Source: Halobaculum halobium
GTDB taxonomy: Archaea > Halobacteriota > Halobacteria > Halobacteriales > Haloferacaceae
Length of the DNA stretch: 64,000 nt
Direction of reading: 5' to 3'
Assembly (NCBI RefSeq): GCF_030127145.1
Contig: NZ_CP126158.1
Location: 2,108,001 to 2,172,000, forward strand
Shown in pieces: positions 53,283 to 62,100 of this stretch; within the stretch, counting starts at the first letter, position 1; each line of letters begins with the position of its first letter. A model generated the notes under the pieces. The model ran no database searches. It saw nothing but the letters and a program-made list of their open reading frames with translations, and was not told where the DNA came from. The translations under genes were made by a program, and so were the position numbers.

Positions 53283-54020
53283 ATGCGAGACATCGACGGC
53301 GACGCGGTCGCTATCACGGGCGCGAGTTCGGGAATCGGCGCGGCGACGGCGCGGGCGCTCGCGGCGGCGGGCGTCGATCTGGCGCTGGGGGCCAGACGCG
53401 AGGGCCGGCTAACCGACCTCGCGTCCGAACTGGAAGCAGCACACGGCGTGAGCGTGGAGGCGACCGCGGTCGACGTGACCGAGCGCGAGCAGGTCGACGC
53501 GTTCGTCGAGGGGGCCGCGGAGGCGCTCGACGGCCTCGACGGCGTGGTCGTCAACGCCGGCGTCGGCCTCGACGGCGACCTCGATTCGATGTCGATGGAC
53601 GACTACCGCACGATGATGGACGTGAATGTCGACGGCGCCTTCCACACGGCGCGGGCGGCACTGCCGCAGCTTCGCGAGTCCGACGGAACCCTCGTGTTCG
53701 TCGCCAGTTTCGCCGGCGAGTACCCCCGACCCACCAATCCGGTGTACGCCGCGAGCAAGTGGTGGGTGCGCGGGTTCGCCCACAGTCTGGAGGGGAGCGT
53801 CGGCCCCGACGGCGTCGCCGTCAGCGTGATCAACCCCACCGAGGTTCGCACCGAGTTCGCCAGCGAACAGGGCGCGTCGTTCGAGGAACAGTTCGAGTCC
53901 GAGGACGTGACCGACCCCGACGCCATCGCCGACGGGATCCGCTTTTGTCTCTCGCAGGAGGGGACCGACACCGTCAGCGAGTTGGACCTCTACCGGCGCG
54001 ACAAGTTCTCCGGGTGGTAG
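53283..54020 (+). CDS. Short-chain dehydrogenase/reductase
   Basis: Classical SDR of 245 residues. The cofactor motif is TGASSGIG (12-19), NAG at about 86-88, catalytic Ser in VASFAGEY and catalytic Tyr/Lys in YAASKWW. The length and order are normal. A basic residue following the cofactor motif (ARREGRLTDLA) suggests NADP preference. The ATG at 53283 is natural. The substrate is unknown. Confidence 0.9.
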   Translation: MRDIDGDAVAITGASSGIGAATARALAAAGVDLALGARREGRLTDLASELEAAHGVSVEATAVDVTEREQVDAFVEGAAEALDGLDGVVVNAGVGLDGDLDSMSMDDYRTMMDVNVDGAFHTARAALPQLRESDGTLVFVASFAGEYPRPTNPVYAASKWWVRGFAHSLEGSVGPDGVAVSVINPTEVRTEFASEQGASFEEQFESEDVTDPDAIADGIRFCLSQEGTDTVSELDLYRRDKFSGW

Positions 54021-54167
54021 CGGCGGCCGCGCGGCGCCCGCGCGAAGCGACGACCGACGGCGTCACCGTCGGGGAAGCGCCGATGAAACACCCCGACACG
54101 GGGCGGTTGCTCGCCGCGGCTGTCCATCCGCGATCGATTCTTTCGTCCGTTCCGTGAGGATTCGACC

Positions 54168-54728
54168 ATGGACAGGACGGACAACGCCCACCGGCTGGTC
54201 GAGTGCACCGACTGTGACGCCCTCGCGGTCGGCGGGGACGAAATCCGGTGTTGCGGGTCCGCGATGACCCCGGCGGGCCGGCACGCCAACGGCCCGGGCG
54301 ACGGGTCGCCGCCGGCGTCGGACTCCGACGACCCTCCTGGGCCGGATCTGGACGACCTCCTCCGGGTCGTGTTCGGGATGTCGCCGGCGGAGTTGGACGT
54401 GTGCCTGTGCGTGATGGAGGACGGGACCCTCACCGTCGCGGAGCTGACCGAGCGCGTCGGCTACGACCGCAGCGTCGTGGCCCGCCACCTCAACCACCTC
54501 GCGGCGCTGGGCGTCGTTGAGAAGCGCAGACAGATCCTCGACCGCGGCGGCGACGCGTACGTCTACTCGCCGAAGTCGCCCGGGACGGTCCGGCGCCGCT
54601 TCCGCGAGTCGTTCCTTCAGTGGGCCGCCGGCGCGGCCGACCGCATCGACGACCTGAGCCGCGAGAAGGTCGAGGCGATCGCGGAGGCCGGGTCGGCGAC
54701 CGAGTGGACCGTCTTCCGAGAGCCGTAG
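54168..54728 (+). CDS. Winged-helix transcriptional regulator (TrmB/MarR-like)
   Basis: Protein of 186 residues. An N-terminal Cys-containing part has CTDC and RCCG (about 13-30), possibly one zinc site. A winged HTH follows (DLDDLLRVVFGMSPAELDVCL then LTERVGYDRSVVARHLNHLAALGVV, about 60-120). The C-terminal helix may be for dimers. No ligand domain is seen. The regulated genes are not identified; the nearest unassigned target is the opposing membrane protein gene. Confidence 0.8.
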   Translation: MDRTDNAHRLVECTDCDALAVGGDEIRCCGSAMTPAGRHANGPGDGSPPASDSDDPPGPDLDDLLRVVFGMSPAELDVCLCVMEDGTLTVAELTERVGYDRSVVARHLNHLAALGVVEKRRQILDRGGDAYVYSPKSPGTVRRRFRESFLQWAAGAADRIDDLSREKVEAIAEAGSATEWTVFREP

Positions 54729-54803
54729 CCGCCGGGATCGGGCCGAGCCGATCAGCGGACCAAGCCGATCGGCGACTCGATCGCCCCCGATCCAACCGGT
54801 GGA

Positions 54804-55277
54804 TCAGATCGAGCCGTCGACGGCGACGTAGGCGCCTCCCAGGACCAAGCCGTAGACCGCGTGCCACAGGAGCGACGGCGGCGCGAAGTTGGGGAACGGC
54901 GGGCTCGCCGGCGACCCCACCGCACCCAGCCACAGCGGCATGAGCAGCGCGGCCAGGACGACCCAGACGGCGACGCCCCAACCGACACCGAGCCCGGCGA
55001 CCTCGCCGGTCGAGTCGAGGTCGAGGGCGCCGGCGATCCCGGCGAATGCGACACCCAGTACTGCCCCGTGTGAGACGTGAACGACCATCCCCACGCCCGT
55101 GTTCGGCGGCGGCGCGAGCCCGTACAGCGACGGGATCGCCACCGCGATCACCGCCGCGTTCATCGCGAGCATCAGCGCCCCCATGACCAGGCCGCCGGCG
55201 ATCCCGCCGACGACACCGGCGCGCCAGTTTCCGGGTAGCGATTCGGTTCCGTGTGTGGTCTCGGTTGTCGTCGACAT
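54804..55277 (-). CDS. Small membrane protein, unknown function
   Basis: Protein of 157 residues with four hydrophobic segments, beginning near residue 22 after a Thr-rich N-terminus. It has a His pair in MVVHVSHGAV and one in LWHAVYGL, within predicted helices. The ATG at 55277 is preferred to a GTG at 55283. No family recognised; some haloarchaeal proteins of this size are annotated as histidine kinases, but no kinase motif exists here. Confidence 0.65.
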   Translation of the reverse strand: MSTTTETTHGTESLPGNWRAGVVGGIAGGLVMGALMLAMNAAVIAVAIPSLYGLAPPPNTGVGMVVHVSHGAVLGVAFAGIAGALDLDSTGEVAGLGVGWGVAVWVVLAALLMPLWLGAVGSPASPPFPNFAPPSLLWHAVYGLVLGGAYVAVDGSI

Positions 55278-55524
55278 GCGCACCCCGAAATCATTCGCTC
55301 ACGTACATCATGGCCCGTCGGCTGTTCGGAGCGCCGACGCGACGGCGACGGATTGATATAGGAGGTCGGCCGCTTCGGCGATTTCCCTCGTCGCCGTCGC
55401 GTGTGGCTGCCGCTGCGAGCGTGTCCGCCGCTGCGGGCGCGTCGAAGAACTGACCGACGGCAGGTCCGCGGGTCGCGACGCCGACCGCTCGTCGGTCGGC
55501 GCGTCAGTCCCGCGACTCCCGACC
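55278..55524. other. 247-base gap, no gene seen
   Basis: Region between the membrane protein and the DsrE gene. It contains a GATTGATATAGG element near 55353 but no convincing ORF on either strand. Possible 3' end or regulatory space. Confidence 0.3.
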
Positions 55525-55881
55525 TCAGAACGTGATGATCTCGTAGTCGTCGTCGACGAGACTCCGGATGCTGGGGTGGCCGTCGTGGTCGTCAAGCGTG
55601 GCGAGCCCGGACTCCGCGACGGCGTCCTCGACGCCGAAGGCGCCCGAACAGTAGTCACAGACCGACGTGTCGTCGCGGACCGTCTGGTAGAGTTCGTGGT
55701 AATCGCTGTCCTCGTCCTCGAGTTCGGGGATCCACTGCGTCCCCGCGCCGTCGAAGATGAGTTCGAGTTCGTCGCCGTCGTTCTCGGCGAACTCCTTGGC
55801 CGCCTCCAGCCCGTTCGCGAGGCGACCGAGATTCTCGTGTCCGTCAGTCCCTGCCAGAATGATGATGGCTGCGTTCGTCAT
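55525..55881 (-). CDS. DsrE-family protein
   Basis: Protein of 118 residues with the DsrE/DsrF fold: TNAAIIILAGTDGHENLGRLANGLEAA at the start, the beta-alpha pattern and a CDYC pair (about 74-77) at the position of the usual redox Cys, followed by AFGVEDAVAESG. Such proteins carry persulfide sulfur or act as small redox partners. No sulfur genes are near. It is monocistronic. Confidence 0.88.
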   Translation of the reverse strand: MTNAAIIILAGTDGHENLGRLANGLEAAKEFAENDGDELELIFDGAGTQWIPELEDEDSDYHELYQTVRDDTSVCDYCSGAFGVEDAVAESGLATLDDHDGHPSIRSLVDDDYEIITF

Positions 55882-56064
55882 GGCGAATGACTGTACCGCA
55901 AGCCGACGGTTAACTCGATTGTGGCCGTGCGGCGGCGGCGCGCTCGGGCGGTGCTTTTATCCAATCTCTCTCGTCGTCGGCGCGAACGACTGTCGGCGTC
56001 GCCTCTGTCTCGGATCGCGATAGCGGGCGCAACCTTATTGTCACACGTTATCAATACTCGCGCT

Positions 56065-56250
56065 ATGGGGATCGAATGCGCGATCTGGCGGACCTGTACC
56101 GGCGCGGAGGCGGTGGCACGCGCGAGCGACGTGTCGCCGCCGCGGTCGTTCCGCAACCGACCGGTCTGTCGGGCGTGTCTCGACGCGCTCGAGGCCGATC
56201 CGACGGTCTCCCTGGAGATCGCAGAGCGGTTCTCGGCGCGGCCCGCCTGA
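56065..56250 (+). CDS. Small Cys-containing protein
   Basis: Protein of 61 residues: Cys at 5 and 11 and a CRAC pair at about 35-38 make a probable zinc site. The rest (LDALEADPTVSLEIAERF) is helical. The ATG at 56065 is about 30 nt after CTTATTG, suggesting a leaderless transcript and a real small gene. Unknown function. Confidence 0.6.
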   Translation: MGIECAIWRTCTGAEAVARASDVSPPRSFRNRPVCRACLDALEADPTVSLEIAERFSARPA

Positions 56251-56324
56251 CCCGAGGCGAGAACCGCTGTCGATCAGGCGGGGTGTGACGCGTGACCCGT
56301 CGCTGTCGGGGAGGCGCAGCCCGA

Positions 56325-56726
56325 TCAGGCGTCCTCGGCTTCGATCTCGCCGTCGGGGTCGTCCGCCGCCTCGAGGAGGAGCACCGCACAGCCCATCAGC
56401 GCGACGTTCTTCAGGAAGTTGATCTTGTTCCCCTGGCGTTCGCCGCCCTCCTGCGTCCAGAAGTCGTGGATGACGGGCGTCGTGCTCGCGAAGAACACGA
56501 GCACCGCGCCCGCGGCGAGTCGGGGGAACCGCCACAGGAGGATCCCGACGTTCGCGACGAGCAGCATCCCCGTCGCGAACGGAACCATGACGTCGGGCAT
56601 CGGGACCCCCTTCTCCTCTGCGATCCCCACGCGCTTGTCGTTGTTCCGGAAGCCGTCGATCGCCATGTACGCGAGGATCCCGGCGTACATGAGTCGGCCG
56701 AGTCGGGAGGGAGCGTCGCCACCCAT
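56325..56726 (-). CDS. DoxX-family membrane protein
   Basis: Protein of 133 residues with four predicted hydrophobic segments; the pattern LGRLMYAGILAYMAIDGF at the start and the last helix KINFLKNVALMGCAVLLL are typical of DoxX/DoxD-related membrane proteins, some of which act in redox or thiosulfate handling. It follows the BNR-repeat gene by one base, so both share one operon. Confidence 0.85.
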   Translation of the reverse strand: MGGDAPSRLGRLMYAGILAYMAIDGFRNNDKRVGIAEEKGVPMPDVMVPFATGMLLVANVGILLWRFPRLAAGAVLVFFASTTPVIHDFWTQEGGERQGNKINFLKNVALMGCAVLLLEAADDPDGEIEAEDA

Positions 56727-56727
56727 C

Positions 56728-57774
56728 TCAGATCGCCTCGATCCGGCTCACGTTCGTCTCGACGCGCCCGACAGTCTGGTACTCGCCGTCGTCGCCGCGG
56801 CGGATGATCCGGCCCTCCACGTCGTCGCGGGCGTCGGGCACGTCGAACAGCCCCGAGCCGCACAGCACGTCGCCCTCGTGGACGGTCCACGTCTCGATCA
56901 CCTCGTGGGGCTCGCCGGGGTACGGCACGCGCTCGAAGTCGCGCCCGAAGTTGGTCGACTCGAACAGCGCCGTCTCGTGTTCGTCGTTCACCCACGCGGG
57001 CGGCGCCTCCTCGCCGCCGCAGAAGAACACCGTCCCGTCGTGGACGAACACCCGGCGGATGTACGAGAAGTCGTTTCCGGTGTCGACCCGGCTCCACGAG
57101 TCGCCGGCGTCGGTCGTCCGCCAGAGGCCGCCCTCGCCGACCGCGTGGCCGAGGCCGAGGTTCTCCAGGTCGTGGTCCAGATAGCCCGCCGTCGCGAGCC
57201 ACACGTCCTCGGAGATGGGGAGGATCTGGTGGATGTCGTCGACGATGGTGTCGCGGCGGTCGCGCCACGTCTGTCCCGCGTCGTCGCTCAGGTGGATCCC
57301 GCCGGCCTCGACGCCGGCGATGAGGCGCTCGGGGCGGCCCGGCACGGCTTCGAGCGCGCGCAACCGGGCGTAGTGAGGATCGATCGGCGACTCCCAGTGG
57401 CCCCGCGAGGGGAGGTCGCGAAAGCCCTTCAGCTCCGACCACGTCTCGCCCTCGTCGACCGAGCGGAACACGTACGGGTCGTTGGTGCCGGCGTACCACG
57501 CGCCGTCGCGGGTCGCCAGGATCGACCACACCTCGCTTTGCCCGGCGTGCCAGAACCGGTCGCCGAGCGGGACGCCGAGATCGGTCCAGGTGTCGCCGCC
57601 GTCGGTCGACCGGAACGCCCCTTCCGAGGAGGCCACGAACACGCCCTCGGCGTGATCGAACGTGCGGACCGCGGTGACGACACCGCACTCCAGCACGTGC
57701 TCCGGATCGTCTCGTTCGAACGGAACGTCGTCGACGCGGTACAGCCCCGCGTCGGTTCCGATCAACAGTGACAT
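56728..57774 (-). CDS. BNR/Asp-box beta-propeller protein
   Basis: Protein of 348 residues built from about five Asp-box repeats (S-x-D-x-G-x-T/S-W), for example SEGAFRSTDGGDTW, FRSVDEGETW, HLSDDAGQTW, WRTTDAGDSW, giving a Ycf48/sialidase-like propeller. No signal peptide is seen, so it is probably cytoplasmic; no glycosidase catalytic residues are apparent. The ATG at 57774 is preferred to TTG at 57786 because a TATA element (57799-57806) is then 27 nt away. A TetR-type operator candidate overlaps that promoter. Confidence 0.82.
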   Translation of the reverse strand: MSLLIGTDAGLYRVDDVPFERDDPEHVLECGVVTAVRTFDHAEGVFVASSEGAFRSTDGGDTWTDLGVPLGDRFWHAGQSEVWSILATRDGAWYAGTNDPYVFRSVDEGETWSELKGFRDLPSRGHWESPIDPHYARLRALEAVPGRPERLIAGVEAGGIHLSDDAGQTWRDRRDTIVDDIHQILPISEDVWLATAGYLDHDLENLGLGHAVGEGGLWRTTDAGDSWSRVDTGNDFSYIRRVFVHDGTVFFCGGEEAPPAWVNDEHETALFESTNFGRDFERVPYPGEPHEVIETWTVHEGDVLCGSGLFDVPDARDDVEGRIIRRGDDGEYQTVGRVETNVSRIEAI

Positions 57775-57807
57775 ATCGAGTGGCAACGCACCCCAGATAA
57801 TAAATAT

Positions 57808-57824
57808 TTACCAAACTGTAAACC
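57808..57824 (-). promoter_or_regulatory. Candidate TetR operator upstream of the BNR/DoxX operon
   Basis: TTACCA-AACT-GTAAACC, matching 13 of 17 bases of the element at 61354-61370. Read on the minus strand it abuts the TATA (AAATATTTATT) of the BNR gene, as does the other copy at its own promoter. It is also upstream of the divergent TatD-like gene. Confidence 0.5.
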
Positions 57825-57932
57825 GCTAAGTGCCGCCGCGATCATCGTCGATGCACCGACTCCGGCGGCTCCCACGCCGCCCCACGTGCCGCACCCGGTA
57901 CCCCATACCCGACACCGTGTGACCCACTTCCC

Positions 57933-58934
57933 ATGACCGACACTTACCCCACCGCTCGCCCGACGGACGCGACGTACCTGAACGAGGATCTCGACCTGCC
58001 GACGGAGCTGTTGAACACGCCCTGGATCGACGGCCACAATCACGCGCACACGCTCTCGTACGAGGACCGCGAGCGGTACGCCCTCTCGGGGTGTGCCGGG
58101 ATGGTGATGGTCTCCTCGGGCTACCACTGGACGCCGTACAAGCCCGTCCGCGCGTCGGACATCCGGTACCTCTGGGACGACGCAATCAACCGCCGCGCGG
58201 CTATCGAGCGCAACCACTTCTTCGAGGCGAGGCTCGGCCTCGGCGTCCACACCGGCGTCCGGATCGAGGACCCCGACGCGGTGCTGTCGGCGATGGACGA
58301 GTACTGCGAGCTTGACGAGGTCGCGGTCGTCGGCGAGACCGGCGTTACGCCGAGCCAACACGTCGAGGCGTGGGACCTGGACGAGCAGCGCGCCGTCGTC
58401 GAGGCGCAGTTGGCGATCGCCGCCGACCACGACCTCCCGGCGATCCTCCACACGCCGAACACGTCGCCGCCGGCGAAGCGCTCCTACCGCCCCGAACTCG
58501 GCACCCCGGGCTACGAGAAGAACCCCGGACTGGGGACCGAACCCGTGATCGACGGCGACAACCCCGCGCTGGAAGCCGTGAAGATCGACGTGGAGGCGGC
58601 CCACGACGCCGGCCTCCCCGAAGACCGGGTGATCGCCTCCCACGCCGACGAGAACAACACGGCGTACCTGATGGAGGAGACCGACTGCTACCTCAGCTAC
58701 ACTATCGGCCACTCGTGGCTCGTCGGCGTCGACGCCGCGACCGTCGCGAACGCGATCGACGAGTACGGCCCCGAGCGGATCATGATCGACACCGACTGCG
58801 CCAACGTCCTCCGAACGGACCCGTACGCGATCAAGCGGGCGATGTTCGAACTGTACCGCTACGGCATCGACGTGGAGGACATCCGGACCGTCGTGTGGGA
58901 GAATCCGAAGCAGGTGCTCGGGTTCGGGGAGTAA
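57933..58934 (+). CDS. TatD-like metal-dependent hydrolase
   Basis: TIM-barrel metallohydrolase of 333 residues. Metal-binding motifs are DGHNHAH (about 33-39), GETGV (about 134-138), ILHTPNTS (about 175), ASHADE and the C-terminal Asp in DTDCAN. It resembles the TatD/EboC branch, where substrate is unknown. It is divergent from the BNR-DoxX operon across a region with the candidate operator, and so probably belongs to the same regulon. The promoter on its own side is weak. Confidence 0.85.
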   Translation: MTDTYPTARPTDATYLNEDLDLPTELLNTPWIDGHNHAHTLSYEDRERYALSGCAGMVMVSSGYHWTPYKPVRASDIRYLWDDAINRRAAIERNHFFEARLGLGVHTGVRIEDPDAVLSAMDEYCELDEVAVVGETGVTPSQHVEAWDLDEQRAVVEAQLAIAADHDLPAILHTPNTSPPAKRSYRPELGTPGYEKNPGLGTEPVIDGDNPALEAVKIDVEAAHDAGLPEDRVIASHADENNTAYLMEETDCYLSYTIGHSWLVGVDAATVANAIDEYGPERIMIDTDCANVLRTDPYAIKRAMFELYRYGIDVEDIRTVVWENPKQVLGFGE

Positions 58935-59023
58935 GAACGGATCGCGGTCCGCGGGTCGGCCCAGGTTGACACCGTCGCGGTCGGATCGCGGTTCGCCTCG
59001 CTCGACCGGAGTATCGCCGTCGC

Positions 59024-59911
59024 CTACCGATACTCGCAGTCGTTCGTCAGTTCGCCCAGTCCCTCCACGCCGATCGTGACGGTGTCGCCGTCCTCCAGCA
59101 ACACCGGCGGCTCGCGGTAGACGCCGACGCCCGGCGGCGTCCCCGTGAAGATGAGATCGCCGGGATTCAGCGTGAACGCCTGACTACAGAAGGAGACCAG
59201 CTCGTCGATCCCGAAGATGAGCTGGTCGGTCGAGGAGTCCTGCAGGCGCTCGCCGTTCACCTCGGCGTAGATGTCGAGGTCGTGCGGGTCGTCGACCTCG
59301 TCGGCCGTCACCAGCTCCGGCCCGACCGGGGCGAACCCGTCGAGGCTCTTCCCGCGGACCCACTGGCCGTCGCCGTGCTGGAGGTCGCGGGCGGACACGT
59401 CGTTGCCGACGAGGTAGCCCGCGACGTGCTCCATCGCCTCGTCCTCGTCAACGCGGCGGGCCTCCTCGCCGATCACGACGACGAGTTCCGCCTCGTAATC
59501 GACCTTCTGTGTGTAGTCGGGGTCCCAGCCGATCGCGTCGTCCGGGCCCGCGACGGTCGTCGGGAACTTCGAGAACAACACCGGCGTCTCGGGGATCTCG
59601 TTGCCGCCCTCCTCGGCGTGATCGCGGTAGTTCAGCCCGACGCAGACCACCTTCTCGGGGTCGCTCACGGGCGCGTGCCTGTTCACTTCGGCGGCGTCGT
59701 ACAGGCCGGTGCCGGTCTCCTCGGCGTACTCGACGGCCAGCTCGGCCTTTCGTCGCCACTGCCAGTTCGCGAGCAGGTCAACGGTCCCGTCCGGAATCTC
59801 GACCCCCGCAGCCGCGCCGGCTTCCGGGAGGCGAACGATCGTGTCGTCGTCGAGGACGGCGCCGGTCCACGCGGCGTCGCCCTCGGGTGTGCTGTATTGT
59901 CCAAATCGCAT
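59024..59911 (-). CDS. Fumarylacetoacetate hydrolase-family protein
   Basis: FAH-fold enzyme of 295 residues, of the kind that hydrolyses acylpyruvates or decarboxylates/hydrates oxo acids in catabolic pathways. It has CVGLNYRDHAEE, the metal-ligand pair in KVDYEAELVVVIG, GNDVSARDLQ and FTGTPPGVGV. The gene follows the amidohydrolase by 50 bases, so the two likely share an operon. The N-terminal lid domain (about 1-85) is present. Confidence 0.92.
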   Translation of the reverse strand: MRFGQYSTPEGDAAWTGAVLDDDTIVRLPEAGAAAGVEIPDGTVDLLANWQWRRKAELAVEYAEETGTGLYDAAEVNRHAPVSDPEKVVCVGLNYRDHAEEGGNEIPETPVLFSKFPTTVAGPDDAIGWDPDYTQKVDYEAELVVVIGEEARRVDEDEAMEHVAGYLVGNDVSARDLQHGDGQWVRGKSLDGFAPVGPELVTADEVDDPHDLDIYAEVNGERLQDSSTDQLIFGIDELVSFCSQAFTLNPGDLIFTGTPPGVGVYREPPVLLEDGDTVTIGVEGLGELTNDCEYR

Positions 59912-59961
59912 GTGTGTCTGTGAACGCGTTCGGTGGGGAGCCTGCTGTCGTCGTGCCCGGT

Positions 59962-61317
59962 TCAGAGGTCGATCCCGGCCTCGTCGATGAGTCGGTAGCC
60001 CGATTCGACGAACCGGTCGAACTCGGAGTGGACGAGGTCGTTCGTCAGCTCGCCGTCCCGCTTGACCGGCTCGCCGTCGACGAGCACGGTGTCGATGTGC
60101 GAGGGGTCAGACTGGAAGACGATCGTCTGCACCGCCGAGTGCGACGGCGCGGTCATGAAGTCGTTCGCGTCGAGCACCACGAGGTCCGCGCGCTTGCCCG
60201 GCGTGAGCGTCCCGATTTCGTCGTCCAGCCCGAGCGCGCGGGCGCCCTCGATCGTCGCCATCTCCAGCGTGTCGCGGGCGGTGAGCCCGAGTTCGGTGAC
60301 CTCCTCGCCGGTCTCGAGGACCTCCTGGTTGCGGAACATCCGCTGGACCTGCATCCCGATCCGCATCTGGCTGCCCATGTCGCCGCTGATGTTCGAGCAG
60401 ACGTCGACGCCCCACGTCGGGCGCCCGCCCGCCTCCAGCACCTTCCCGGTGACGGGGATGCCGTGGCCCATCTGCATCTCGACTTCCGGCGTCGAGGAGA
60501 AGGAGACGCCCTGCTCGACGGCGTGGTCGATGTCCGCTTGCGTGAAGTGGTTCCCGTGGGCGACGTTCACGTCCGGGCCGAGCATGTCCGTGAGGGCGCC
60601 GAAGCCCTGGTACTCGGGGTTGTACTCCGAGGAGGTCCACTGCGCGGCGCCCATGTGGATGGTCGAGAGCGCGTCCAACTCCCGCGCGAGTTCCAGGTCG
60701 GCACGAGCCGTCTCGTCGGTGCAGAAATCCGGTCCTCGGAGCCCGAGCGCCAGGCTGAGCAGGTCGTCGTCGCGGATCTTCTCCTCGTTGAGCTCGCGGA
60801 TGTTCTCCTCCGGGAGCCCGACGTCGCTGTCGTACCACCACTTCGCCGCGTCGTCGCCCGGCGGGCCGTAGGTGTACACGGCGCGCAACCCGGCGTCCTG
60901 CAGCGCGTCGACGGCTCGCTCGCCGTGTTCGAGCGTGTTGGGGTACGACCAGTCGAGGGCGGTGGTCGTTCCCGTGTACAGCTTCTCGAAGGCGCCGAAG
61001 AGGCCGCCGAGGTACATGTCCTCGGGTCGGTAGAGCCCGGTGATGTTGCCGAGCATGTGGTCGAAGTACTCGTTCATCAGCGACCAGTCCCCGGCGATGC
61101 CCCTGACTTGGGTCTGTGCGAGGTGAATGTGTGAGTCGACGAGTCCGGGGAAGACGATCTTCCCCGAGGCGTCGATCACGTCGGCGTTCGCGTCCGAGAG
61201 GTCCTCGCCGACCTCGACGATCTCGCCGTCTTCGATCAGCACGTCGCCGCCGTCGACCTCGCCGATGTCCGGGTCGAGGGTGACGATCGTGCCATCCTTG
61301 ATGATCGTTTGTGCCAT
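59962..61317 (-). CDS. Amidohydrolase/chlorohydrolase-family metal hydrolase
   Basis: AHS-type TIM-barrel hydrolase of about 451 residues (AtzA/TrzF-like, also guanine/cytosine-deaminase-like). The first metal His pair is DSHIHLAQ, then IHMGAAQ and GNHFTQAD supply further His, and an Asp follows in GVDVCSNISGD. C-terminal GKRADLVVLD is the family tail. The substrate is unknown; an N-heterocycle amine or amide is typical. The promoter fits ATG 61317 or 61323; ATG 61332 is also in frame. It is divergent from the TetR gene and adjoins its candidate operator. Confidence 0.9.
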   Translation of the reverse strand: MAQTIIKDGTIVTLDPDIGEVDGGDVLIEDGEIVEVGEDLSDANADVIDASGKIVFPGLVDSHIHLAQTQVRGIAGDWSLMNEYFDHMLGNITGLYRPEDMYLGGLFGAFEKLYTGTTTALDWSYPNTLEHGERAVDALQDAGLRAVYTYGPPGDDAAKWWYDSDVGLPEENIRELNEEKIRDDDLLSLALGLRGPDFCTDETARADLELARELDALSTIHMGAAQWTSSEYNPEYQGFGALTDMLGPDVNVAHGNHFTQADIDHAVEQGVSFSSTPEVEMQMGHGIPVTGKVLEAGGRPTWGVDVCSNISGDMGSQMRIGMQVQRMFRNQEVLETGEEVTELGLTARDTLEMATIEGARALGLDDEIGTLTPGKRADLVVLDANDFMTAPSHSAVQTIVFQSDPSHIDTVLVDGEPVKRDGELTNDLVHSEFDRFVESGYRLIDEAGIDL

Positions 61318-61353
61318 GTCCATCGACAACATGGGTGTGTGGGTATGAAAGTA

Positions 61354-61370
61354 TTACCATCTGGTAAACC
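61354..61370. promoter_or_regulatory. Candidate TetR operator between the amidohydrolase and regulator genes
   Basis: TTACCA-TC-TGGTAA (61354-61367) is a perfect 6-base inverted repeat with two-base centre; the extended form TTACCA-N4-GTAAACC recurs at 57808-57824. It abuts the amidohydrolase TATA (GTAATAC) and is about 30 bases before the TetR TATA (GCTATATG), so the regulator could control both. Confidence 0.6.
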
Positions 61371-61426
61371 ACGGGCGGCCGCGGCGAGACAAAGTGCTAT
61401 ATGTGGCTCGGCGCAATCTCCCGGCA

Positions 61427-62056
61427 ATGAGCAAGTCGGACGAGGGGTCCGTTCCCGCGGACACTCGCGAGGATATCATGGAGGCGACGTTCCGCGCCCT
61501 CAGCGAGCACGGCTACTCCGCCCTCCGCATGCGCGACATCGGCGAGGAGATGGAGATGACGCGCCAGGTGATCCACTACCACTACGAGGGGAAGCAGGAC
61601 CTCATGTCGAGCTTCCTCGAGTACATCATCGACCAGTACGAGGGGAGCGTCGAGGTCGACGGCGACGCCCCGCCGCGGGAGGAACTGGAGGCCCGCGTCC
61701 ACCAGTGCCTGTTCGGCCCCGGGTTCGAGGAGTTCTCCCACTGGGACCGGATGAAAGTGTACCACGAGCTGTTCACCCACGCACAGAACGACGAGGAACA
61801 CCGCGCCATCTTCAACGAGCACTACGGCCGCATCCGCGGCAGCATCACCGAGGTCGTCGAGGATGGCATCGAGCGGGGCGTCTTCCGCGAGACCGACCCC
61901 GAGCGGGCGGGCCAGCTCATCACCGACATCATCCACGCCGCCCGCGGCCGCAAGCTCTCGCTGGGTCACGAGGACGCCCCCGAACAGGCGTGGCGCTCCA
62001 TCGACGAGTTCGTCGTCGACTCGCTGGTCGCCGACGGCGTCGACTCCGACGACTGA
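61427..62056 (+). CDS. TetR/AcrR-family transcriptional regulator
   Basis: Protein of 209 residues. The N-terminal HTH is TREDIMEATFRALSEHGYSALRMRDI with VIHYHYEGKQDL (about 13-60), and the C-terminal helical domain resembles ligand-binding TetR_C. The ATG at 61427 is 27 nt after GCTATATG, so the transcript is leaderless. It is divergent from the amidohydrolase-FAH operon and is the likely repressor of both candidate-operator promoters. The ligand is probably a substrate or intermediate of the cluster. Confidence 0.93.
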   Translation: MSKSDEGSVPADTREDIMEATFRALSEHGYSALRMRDIGEEMEMTRQVIHYHYEGKQDLMSSFLEYIIDQYEGSVEVDGDAPPREELEARVHQCLFGPGFEEFSHWDRMKVYHELFTHAQNDEEHRAIFNEHYGRIRGSITEVVEDGIERGVFRETDPERAGQLITDIIHAARGRKLSLGHEDAPEQAWRSIDEFVVDSLVADGVDSDD

Positions 62057-62100
62057 TCGGTCTCCCCCGGCACGACCGCCTGCTCCCCGTGCGCTCGCGC

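Noticed and set aside
55921-56064. Longer N-terminal version of the small Cys protein (start at 55921)
   Set aside because: The added 48 residues are Arg/Leu-rich without conservation, and the TATA element fits the ATG at 56065.
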